Shown: in pieces, positions 1 to 6,370 of the stretch
How the letters are laid out: each line of letters starts with the position of its first letter
How positions within the stretch are numbered: the stretch's first letter is position 1
Assembly (NCBI GenBank): GCA_934216375.1
Contig: CAKQBP010000080.1
Coordinates: 1 to 6,650, forward strand
DNA length: 6,650 nucleotides
Direction of reading: 5' to 3'
From: an uncultured Veillonella sp.
GTDB lineage: Bacteria; Bacillota; Negativicutes; Veillonellales; Veillonellaceae
Notes under the pieces: model-generated
Seen by the model: only the letters and a program-made list of their open reading frames with translations
Told to the model about the DNA's origin: nothing
Databases searched by the model: none
Program-made: the position numbers and the translations under genes

Positions 1-47
1 ACGGCGGATATAATGGCTGCTTTTTTCCATGATATGCCTAGTCCCAT
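1..47 (-). CDS. tonB: Probable TonB energy transducer, N-terminal fragment (runs off window)
   Basis: Only the first 15 codons are present, reading MGLGISWKKAAIISA: a short polar start, two lysines, then the beginning of a hydrophobic stretch. This fits the cytoplasmic tip and inner-membrane anchor of TonB, but no diagnostic residue is visible. The ATG lies 2 bases after the exbD stop and is preceded by an AAAGGA ribosome binding site inside the last exbD codons, so it is translated as part of the same operon. The identification is inference from position: tonB commonly follows exbB-exbD, and a TonB-dependent receptor heads this operon. Another small periplasmic or inner-membrane protein cannot be excluded. 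Confidence 0.6.
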   Translation of the reverse strand, partial: MGLGISWKKAAIISA

Positions 48-49
48 AG

Positions 50-457
50 TTATCCTTTCTGTTCAGCTGCAATAGCTAAGCGTTTAACGCCAGATTGTTT
101 TAACATGTCCATAATCGCTACTACTTGACCATGAGCCGCTCGTTTATCGGCTTGTAAGATAACACTAGCATTAGGGTTTTCTTGGATACGTTGTTTTACC
201 ATTGCCTCAGCATCGTCAATGCTCATTGGCTTGTTATCAATCGTAATATGACCCTCCGCATCTAATGTTAAAACCACTGGTAATTGAGCTGGTGCAGAAG
301 CACTAGTAGCCTGTGGTAATTGTACAGACAAGGCTTTTTGAGCCACTGTTTGCAAGCTGTTCATCATGAAGAATACCAACAAGAAGAAGATGATATCAAT
401 CATTGGAATGATCATGAATTCCGGCTTAGTTTTCATACGAAAGCTTTGCAAGTTCAT
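50..457 (-). CDS. exbD: ExbD/TolR family proton-channel subunit
   Basis: This 135-residue inner-membrane protein partners with ExbB to convert proton-motive force into TonB movement. A short basic cytoplasmic N-terminus is followed by one membrane helix (about residues 14-35, FMIIPMIDIIFFLLVFF). The helix carries Asp21, the equivalent of the essential proton-carrying Asp25 of E. coli ExbD. The remaining ~95 residues form a periplasmic domain with the family pattern: a hydrophobic strand (VVLTLDAEGHITIDNKP), then ASVILQADKRAAHGQVVAIMDMLKQSGV. Length is normal for the family. I chose the ATG 2 bases after the exbB stop, with a GGGTGG-type ribosome binding site 8 bases upstream. A GTG 12 bases earlier (469) would overlap exbB and adds only MEIV. 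TolR is the alternative, but the receptor neighbour favours ExbD. Confidence 0.93.
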   Translation of the reverse strand: MNLQSFRMKTKPEFMIIPMIDIIFFLLVFFMMNSLQTVAQKALSVQLPQATSASAPAQLPVVLTLDAEGHITIDNKPMSIDDAEAMVKQRIQENPNASVILQADKRAAHGQVVAIMDMLKQSGVKRLAIAAEQKG

Positions 458-459
458 AA

Positions 460-1077
460 CTATTTCCACCCTTCTCGTTTAGCTGTAACTATATTTACAC
501 ACATATTTTCAATTTGGTTAATAATGGAGTCCAAACGATGACTAAAAATTGTGTAAACGATAAATGCCATTATGGCCACACATAAGCCAGATGCTGTCGC
601 GATAAGCGCCTCACCTACACCACCAGTAATGGCAGATGCACCCGCACCGGAGTCAAGGATACTGAAAGAGCCAATCATACCTGTTACTGTACCAAGCAAG
701 CCCAATAATGGAGAAATTGTAACTGTTGCACTTAAGTAGTCCATATATTTTCGGAAACCAACTGCATCAACCCCCATTTGATCAGCAAAAGCGGTCTTCA
801 TTGCTTCTTCGCTAGAATCATTTTTTAAACCTGCTTCCGCAATACGACTTGCAATAGAAGGGTTCTCTTTAATTACTTTATCAATTTCATCCCAACGTTG
901 TAATTTTGCGAATTCATTTACGGCATGAGTTACAACAAATGTTTTACCTGCATACTTACGATAGAAGAAAGCACGTTCTGCAGCTATAGCGATAACCATG
1001 AAAGACAAGAGTAACAATGGATACATTACATACCCGCCACTATGAAATAAGTGAATGACATAATTTAAATTTTCCAT
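460..1077 (-). CDS. exbB: ExbB/TolQ/MotA family proton-channel subunit
   Basis: This is a 205-residue polytopic inner-membrane protein that forms the proton channel with ExbD and stabilises TonB. Three membrane segments are visible: about residues 16-36 (ending in the conserved AER), 114-138 (SATVTISPLLGLLGTVTGMI) and 153-178 (VGEALIATASGLCVAIMAF). A cytoplasmic loop lies between the first two. Thr130 in GLLGTVTGM, and Glu156 and Thr161 in GEALIATASGL, match the conserved Thr148, Glu176 and Thr181 of E. coli ExbB. It is shorter than the E. coli protein (244 residues) because it lacks the N-terminal extension, which is common in this family. The start is an ATG with an AGAAAGG ribosome binding site. 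It lies 35 bases after the receptor stop, with no terminator between, and 2 bases before exbD, so the genes are probably cotranscribed. Confidence 0.94.
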   Translation of the reverse strand: MENLNYVIHLFHSGGYVMYPLLLLSFMVIAIAAERAFFYRKYAGKTFVVTHAVNEFAKLQRWDEIDKVIKENPSIASRIAEAGLKNDSSEEAMKTAFADQMGVDAVGFRKYMDYLSATVTISPLLGLLGTVTGMIGSFSILDSGAGASAITGGVGEALIATASGLCVAIMAFIVYTIFSHRLDSIINQIENMCVNIVTAKREGWK

Positions 1078-1112
1078 ATTAGTAACCTTTCTGCCTGTTT
1101 ACAGACTGAGCA

Positions 1113-4100
1113 TTAGAACCTATAGGTCCCTTGAATTCGTGTATAATCGCCTAACTTAAAGCTTTCACTACCATATAAAGTATCTCGTTTATTAGTGCCC
1201 TTCGCATCAAATGTATAGAATGCTTCAAGAAGCAAGTCCTTGCGCGGTACATAGCCGGCACCAAATGTAAAGCTGCGAACACCATCTAAGTAACGATCAG
1301 GTACTGCACCCGTTCCATTGCCACCAAAGAAGGAGCCATGTTCAAAGTATTTGTAATCGATGAACGCATTCCAAGATTTCGGAATATCTAAATCAGCACG
1401 CCCAATATCTAGACGAGCCATCCAGAAGTGTGGTGTGCCGCCCATTTGATGACCTTTTAGAGTAAAGTCTGCTGTGCCACGTTCATGTTGATATACAGTA
1501 TTACCATTGAGGTAACGTCCTAAGTTAGAACGGTTTTGACCATAATCAACTGTAACAGCTGCATTAGCACCAAGTTGATACTTAGCACCGATACCAAACA
1601 CATGAGCTACATTGGAGAAGCTATATTCATCATTACTGTTACCATTAGCATTTAAATATGTATGGGTTTTACCGCCAAAGGAACGTAAGTACCAAGCTTG
1701 TAAACCAAGACGAGAGCCAATTTGTTTCTTGTATTGAATAAAGGCTGCCTTATCAATAGCTGGTACAGTATCTTTTTCAAGAACTACACCTTCTGTTCTA
1801 ATCAAATTACCAATGATCTTACCAATTGCTTCACGTGGCAATTTATTTTCAGATTCCGCATCATGTACAACTTTTTCAAGATTATACATATAGTTAAACA
1901 ATGCATTAGGCATACCCCAACCATAGTAAGAACCACCTTCGCCATAATCACCAGAGGACATGGTGAAGTTCTTCTTGTAAATGGCATCTTTAGCATCATA
2001 ATCACTAAATACATATTTACCACTATCGTATTTGTAAGTCTTTGCACCTAAGAAGCCAGTGAATTCATAATCACTTGACGGTTGACCATAGTAATCATAA
2101 GATTTCTTAAATGTACCATCAGCTTGTTTCACCCAAACTTCGTCAAGCCCACTATTGTTATAATTACTCCAGTTATCTTTTGCATTATATTTGGCAATTT
2201 CTGTAATCGATTGATTAATCTCAGCTGCATGTTTATCAACATACTCTTTAGGATTTAGCAAGGCTTCTTTATTATCAGAGGATACGATAAGACCTTTTGC
2301 CTTTTCTTTCATAGATTCAGGGTACAATGGGGAATTTACATTATACATAATATCGCCTGTTTTATACAGTTTTTCCCCTGTTTTCTTATTGGTGATTTCA
2401 TACATTGCATACCCACCAGATGGGATATCAAGGGAGAATTTAGTCCCTGCCATATCTGTAGGATATGCTTTTGTAAGAATATCTTGTAATCGACTCATAA
2501 CTTGAGCTTGTTTTTGTTGTATTTCTGCTAACTTAGCATTAGCCTTTTCAACTTCTTGATCGCGGTTTGGATTACTCCAATTTAGGTTTAATGTAGCCTT
2601 ATAAGCTTCGTATTCAGCTTGCAAGTCTTTGAGCTGTTGATAGAAGTAGAGGCTATCTGTCTTACCTTTGTATGTGGAGTTATAAATACCAGTTGGACTA
2701 TCTGGAGCTGCCGGATCTGTTGAGGTCTTCTTCTCACCATCAGAACCGGTTTTAGTAGCACTCTCAATATCATATGGATAATCATCGCGATTGATACCAA
2801 TCAATTCAGCTGCTGTTGGTGGTCTAAAGATAACTTTGTGCACTGCATGAGTATATGCAGAATCAGTGATACCTGTACTATGTTTGAAAGTACCAACACC
2901 AATACGAACTTGAGAATCATGGCCATTCCAAACAGCACGAACGCCATCATAAGATTGACCAAACCAGTAGCCACTAACGCCCATAGGCTCAGTTAAACGC
3001 CCTACAGATACGTCCCATTTCTTAACGCGTCTTGTAAGATCAACTGTATCAAGTCGTTGATGGTTGAGACCTTTGGAATCAGATTTTGTCCAGCTTGTAT
3101 CTACTCCACTCATACCACTCATACTGCCAATAACCTTGAGGTTTGTGAACTCATTAAGCCGAGCATCAAAGCCAAGGCGTAAGCGTTGTTCAAAACTATG
3201 ACGATTAGCATCGTACATATTGGCTTTTGCAGAACCGATGGCAGAATTCGATCTAAATGGAGATTGTGGTCTATTAGAACCATCATGTGCCATCCAACGT
3301 GCTCTATAGTCGCCAACCATTGTAATACCACGTTCTTTAGTGGTATCGAAATCAGAACGAATAAAGTCAGTTAAACGAACTACATCAGCTACGTTTTGTA
3401 CACCAGATTCAGAGTTTACCACTTCACCATTAGCTACATTAGCACCTGTAACATTCGCACCATCTTTAGTTTTCCCGATAGCCGTAGTTTTGCTGCTATC
3501 GCCACCACCAAATTTAAGGTTAACACCCATGCGATATACACGCTCTTGAGTAGCACGATCATCATCGCGATGGTTAAAAATATTGTTGATACCGAAATAC
3601 ATCATGGCATTTTTATTGAAACGTTTTTGAATCATTACATTCCAAATGCCAAATGTTTTCTTTTCATACATTTGTTTCTTATATACGCCAGCATCACCAG
3701 ACAAGATATCTGGCCAGTAGTTACCACCGTTATTAAGAGTATTACTATCAAGCATATTAATATAGTAATCACCCCAGATGGAGCCATTCCAACCGGATTT
3801 AGGGTTATCATAAGTAATGCCAATATCAACTTTGTGCATTGGTTTATCCAATAATTGACGTGGCATGGATGGATCGCTTTTGTTGATAGCGTGTAAATAT
3901 GTATAACCTAATTTACCAGACCAATATTTGCCAAATTTTTGTTGTACTTCCGCTTGCAGCCCTGTAATTTCAGCTTTACCAATATTTTTAAAGCTGTAAA
4001 TCATATCCGGGGCACGTTGGTATTTCGCATCACCCTTAAGATATGGTGCAAAGTCCATAAAATCACCAGTGAAGTATACAGACATATAATTCTTAATACG

Positions 4101-6185
4101 GTTATGGAATACACCTACGCGTGCATATGTATTTTTATTTTCACCTTCCAAGCTCATGTCGAAATTGACTGATTTTTCTGGTTTCAAATTAGGATTGCCA
4201 GCCCAATACCAACCGAGTTTTGCTACCCCAATCCCTACAGGGTTAGAAGCATACATTTCCCAGTTATACCACAATTCGCCCATACCAGGCTCTGTATAAC
4301 CAGTACCTACATTGGCTTTAAATCTGCGATGTGTATTACCGTTAACGTTATATGTCATGCCCAAGGATGCAGATACGTTAGAACCAAACAAGCTACTATT
4401 ATCAAAACGCACAATTGGAGACAATGTTAAATTCTTATTGACTTGCCATGTATCAGAAATATAAGCGTTTATTTTACGAATCGTACCACTACCAGTAGTC
4501 AAGCGTTGGTCGCGATTACGGTACTCTTCCAAGAAAGCCTTACCATTTAGCTTAGGCGCTTTCTTACGCATTTCTGGATCGTTAGACTCACCATATTTAA
4601 AATAGTCGCCTACGATATTTGCACGATGCGCCGCCATTTCAGGATTTTCCGATTTCAACCGATTTTCCAAAGCATAATATCGCTTCTTGAATTCATCCGT
4701 TACTGGCTGATTATTTGGCGATGTGCTTGACCATTCACTGAGTCGGCTTTCCGATAGACCGTAATTCACATAATCATCATATGTAATCCCCGGTTTTTGC
4801 GCATCATTCGCTGCACCATAATATTCATAATCCATATCCCATTGTGGCATGCCACCACCAGAATTAATGAATTTATAATCATGGATGTGAGAGTAAACTT
4901 TAACACTGTTATCGCCTTTACGTCGCACGAGACGATCAAGGCGGTCTACTAACAAACTTTTATCGTAATCCCAAGGATCGATGTACATCGTACTTGTATT
5001 AGGAGAGCTCTTTAAGCGACTACCAGATCCTTCTTCACGAGCATAGCTAACACCATAGCTTAGCAAATGATTTTTATTGACTTGCGTATTCGCATTGACT
5101 CGAATATCTAATTGACGATGATCGATGTTATCGATATAACGCAACTCATTAGAGCCTTCATAAGCGGAACGACCTGTATAGTTAATGAGGGCTACGTCAT
5201 TTTCTTTAATACGAGAGTAATTAGTTTCTACCGTCCAGTCACTCTTTCCAGCTCTAGAGGACCATTGCAAGTTAGCTGTATTACGATCTGCGGTACGTTT
5301 GAAGTGTTGTTGTGGCTCTAAGTCAGAGTCGGAATGCTTAACATCGCGTACAAGATCTTCCGTGTACCGATTAAGTCTCAATTCCACCTTATTTTTATCA
5401 TTTGCCTCATAGGTCGCTACAAGGCCGATATCTGCCGCATCACCATAGTAACGAAGTACATTTGGCTTAAAGTTATGTTTTGCATAGTCAAAGGCCATCC
5501 CAGAGGCACGACGTTTAACAGATGCTAGAACAGGCATAAGATCTCGTTTACTACCTGACAAACCAACCTTTAACTTGCCCATTTGACCAGAATCGGCACG
5601 AATGAAGAAGTTTTGGAACGGAAACACATCGCCATCGCTCTTACGACGCATGCCTTCAGCATTAAATTGTACGGATGGTTTCTTTTGTGCTTTTTTAGTG
5701 ATGATATTAACTACACCACCTACTGCATCGGATCCGTATTTAGCACTAGCCGCACCTTGAATAACTTCAATTCTCTCTACGTTCTCTGTGCCCAAACGTT
5801 GTACTTCGTCTGCCGCACCAGAGTACTTATCAAAATCACCTAGCACTGGTTGACCATCCACGAGGATGAGAGTGTGACGTGCTTCTGCACCGCGAATGGA
5901 CACACCAACACGTCCCATAGCATCAACTGTTCTAGATACACCTGTTTGTGTAAAAATAATATCTTCGACGGACTTCGCCTGTTTCTTTTCAATCTCTTTC
6001 TTGGTAATGATTTGCACTTGCTGTGAGTTCAATTTTGCTTCTTCTTCTGCCCATGTGCCTTTCACATGAACAACATCTGTAGTGACAGTCGCATTATCTG
6101 CCCAAACCACTAGAGGCGCGCTAAGCCACAAGGCAACTGCACTAGACAGGATTATGGTACGCTTTGTATGTCCCCACCGGTTCAT
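1113..6185 (-). CDS. TonB-dependent outer-membrane receptor fused to an OmpM-like porin barrel (1690 aa)
   Basis: This is a giant outer-membrane protein. Residues 1-29 are a signal peptide (positive start, hydrophobic core, cut after VWA). Residues 36-43, TDVVHVKG, resemble a TonB box. Residues 50-166 are the plug, with GVSIRGAEARHTLILVDGQPV (95-114) and VERIEVIQGAASAKYG...GGVVNIITKK (136-165). The receptor barrel runs to Phe892 and shows YTEPGMGELWYN (630-641) and NPNLKPE (664-670), typical of the FepA/CirA-like family. A 170-residue polar insert sits at about 390-560. The first barrel ends in a beta-signal-like GVNLKF. A Gly/Asn/Val-rich linker (893-935) leads to a second, porin-like barrel (936-1690), interrupted at about 1120-1490 and ending in TYRF. 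Ordinary receptors are 600-900 residues, so this is about double length. No His lies between the YTEP and NPNL motifs, which argues against a HemR-type haem receptor. Ligand unknown. The start is fixed by AGGAGG 5 bases upstream and by the signal peptide. Confidence 0.9.
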   Translation of the reverse strand: MNRWGHTKRTIILSSAVALWLSAPLVVWADNATVTTDVVHVKGTWAEEEAKLNSQQVQIITKKEIEKKQAKSVEDIIFTQTGVSRTVDAMGRVGVSIRGAEARHTLILVDGQPVLGDFDKYSGAADEVQRLGTENVERIEVIQGAASAKYGSDAVGGVVNIITKKAQKKPSVQFNAEGMRRKSDGDVFPFQNFFIRADSGQMGKLKVGLSGSKRDLMPVLASVKRRASGMAFDYAKHNFKPNVLRYYGDAADIGLVATYEANDKNKVELRLNRYTEDLVRDVKHSDSDLEPQQHFKRTADRNTANLQWSSRAGKSDWTVETNYSRIKENDVALINYTGRSAYEGSNELRYIDNIDHRQLDIRVNANTQVNKNHLLSYGVSYAREEGSGSRLKSSPNTSTMYIDPWDYDKSLLVDRLDRLVRRKGDNSVKVYSHIHDYKFINSGGGMPQWDMDYEYYGAANDAQKPGITYDDYVNYGLSESRLSEWSSTSPNNQPVTDEFKKRYYALENRLKSENPEMAAHRANIVGDYFKYGESNDPEMRKKAPKLNGKAFLEEYRNRDQRLTTGSGTIRKINAYISDTWQVNKNLTLSPIVRFDNSSLFGSNVSASLGMTYNVNGNTHRRFKANVGTGYTEPGMGELWYNWEMYASNPVGIGVAKLGWYWAGNPNLKPEKSVNFDMSLEGENKNTYARVGVFHNRIKNYMSVYFTGDFMDFAPYLKGDAKYQRAPDMIYSFKNIGKAEITGLQAEVQQKFGKYWSGKLGYTYLHAINKSDPSMPRQLLDKPMHKVDIGITYDNPKSGWNGSIWGDYYINMLDSNTLNNGGNYWPDILSGDAGVYKKQMYEKKTFGIWNVMIQKRFNKNAMMYFGINNIFNHRDDDRATQERVYRMGVNLKFGGGDSSKTTAIGKTKDGANVTGANVANGEVVNSESGVQNVADVVRLTDFIRSDFDTTKERGITMVGDYRARWMAHDGSNRPQSPFRSNSAIGSAKANMYDANRHSFEQRLRLGFDARLNEFTNLKVIGSMSGMSGVDTSWTKSDSKGLNHQRLDTVDLTRRVKKWDVSVGRLTEPMGVSGYWFGQSYDGVRAVWNGHDSQVRIGVGTFKHSTGITDSAYTHAVHKVIFRPPTAAELIGINRDDYPYDIESATKTGSDGEKKTSTDPAAPDSPTGIYNSTYKGKTDSLYFYQQLKDLQAEYEAYKATLNLNWSNPNRDQEVEKANAKLAEIQQKQAQVMSRLQDILTKAYPTDMAGTKFSLDIPSGGYAMYEITNKKTGEKLYKTGDIMYNVNSPLYPESMKEKAKGLIVSSDNKEALLNPKEYVDKHAAEINQSITEIAKYNAKDNWSNYNNSGLDEVWVKQADGTFKKSYDYYGQPSSDYEFTGFLGAKTYKYDSGKYVFSDYDAKDAIYKKNFTMSSGDYGEGGSYYGWGMPNALFNYMYNLEKVVHDAESENKLPREAIGKIIGNLIRTEGVVLEKDTVPAIDKAAFIQYKKQIGSRLGLQAWYLRSFGGKTHTYLNANGNSNDEYSFSNVAHVFGIGAKYQLGANAAVTVDYGQNRSNLGRYLNGNTVYQHERGTADFTLKGHQMGGTPHFWMARLDIGRADLDIPKSWNAFIDYKYFEHGSFFGGNGTGAVPDRYLDGVRSFTFGAGYVPRKDLLLEAFYTFDAKGTNKRDTLYGSESFKLGDYTRIQGTYRF
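1116..1376 (-). repeat. Paralogous 3' cassette, copy in the fused receptor
   Basis: These 87 codons (residues 1604-1690) align without gaps to 6374-6634. Protein identity is about 83%, and long stretches are identical at the DNA level, for example around ACCATCTAAGTAACGATCAG and GCATCAAATGTATAGAATGC. The two copies are about 5.3 kb apart in the same orientation, so they are potential substrates for homologous recombination or gene conversion. Confidence 0.9.
3381..3509 (-). other. Low-complexity linker between the two barrels of the fused receptor
   Basis: Residues 893-935 start with GGG right after Phe892 and are rich in Gly, Asn, Val, Ser and Thr, with a short internal repeat (GANVTGANVANGEVVN). 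There are no aromatic beta-strand patterns, in contrast to the sequence on both sides. It fits a flexible tether or the remnant of an ancient gene junction. Confidence 0.7.
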
Positions 6186-6189
6186 TGTG

Positions 6190-6196
6190 CCCTCCT
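6190..6196 (-). promoter_or_regulatory. Strong Shine-Dalgarno for the fused receptor
   Basis: The minus strand reads AGGAGGG, a full match to the anti-Shine-Dalgarno core, with 5 bases (GCACA) between AGGAGG and the ATG at 6185. It fixes the receptor start and suggests efficient translation. Confidence 0.85.
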
Positions 6197-6262
6197 AAAC
6201 TTATAACTAAACATATGTCTTGTATCTTACACACAAACATAAAAAGATACACTTCACTAACA

Positions 6263-6281
6263 TATAATGACATTGAATATC
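6263..6281. promoter_or_regulatory. Candidate Fur box upstream of the receptor operon
   Basis: TATAATGACATTGAATATC matches the 19-base Fur consensus GATAATGATAATCATTATC at 14 of 19 positions on the plus strand and 13 on the minus strand, counted by eye. Within it lies the near-perfect palindrome TGACATT-G-AATATCA. The site is in the only intergenic gap, directly upstream of a TonB-dependent receptor operon, where Fur sites are common. An AT-rich region gives chance matches easily, and Negativicutes Fur specificity is not something I can verify here. Confidence 0.5.
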
Positions 6282-6303
6282 ATTCACATTTTAATGTTAG
6301 CAA
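6276..6303 (-). promoter_or_regulatory. Possible sigma-70 type promoter for the receptor-exbBD operon
   Basis: On the minus strand TTGCTA (6303-6298) and GATATT (6281-6276) each match their -35 and -10 consensus at 4 of 6 positions, with a 16-base spacer. The -10 element and predicted start would overlap the Fur-box-like palindrome, as expected of a repressed promoter. Other weak boxes exist in this gap (for example TTGTCC at 6356-6351 with TCTATT 17 bases on), so the assignment is tentative. Confidence 0.3.
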
Positions 6304-6370
6304 AGTGTATCTTGCATATCTACTCCGAATAGACCAAAAATATACGTTTCGGACAAATCGGACATAATTT

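Larger units (their letters stand above)
6244..6313 (-). terminator. 20-base-arm inverted repeat, possible terminator of the upstream barrel gene
   Basis: Arms at 6244-6263 and 6294-6313 are reverse complements with two adjacent mismatches in 20. On the minus strand the hairpin would be followed by CTTTTTA, a short U run, and it begins 58 bases after the upstream stop codon, so it could end that transcript. The 30-base loop contains a second palindrome (the Fur-like site), which could stack on the stem. Arm G+C is low, making this a weak intrinsic terminator. A protein-binding or regulatory role is equally possible. Confidence 0.45.

Noticed and set aside
457..469. GTG start giving exbD four extra residues and an overlap with exbB
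   Set aside because: The downstream ATG has a well-spaced ribosome binding site and leaves the same 2-base spacing seen before the next gene; the extra residues MEIV add nothing typical of ExbD.
1802..2800. Alternative minus-strand frames of 70-81 codons within the receptor gene
   Set aside because: They are out-of-frame shadows of the 1690-residue protein, with no initiation signal or domain features.
3396..3854. Open frames on the plus strand inside the receptor gene, the longest 152 codons
   Set aside because: They are antisense to a clear coding frame, have no good ribosome binding sites and encode no recognisable protein pattern.
6324..6353. TCCGAA/TTCGGA inverted repeat with an 18-base loop as the upstream gene's terminator
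   Set aside because: The stem is only 6 pairs, the loop is long, and no T run follows it on the minus strand.
6349..6364. Direct repeat TCGGACA x2 at a 9-base period just after the upstream stop codon
   Set aside because: Only two 7-base copies; too short to support an operator or iteron claim.
6186..6370. A cobalamin or other metabolite riboswitch in front of the receptor
   Set aside because: TonB-receptor operons are sometimes B12-controlled, but no B12 box or comparable conserved core is visible and the gap is short for that class.
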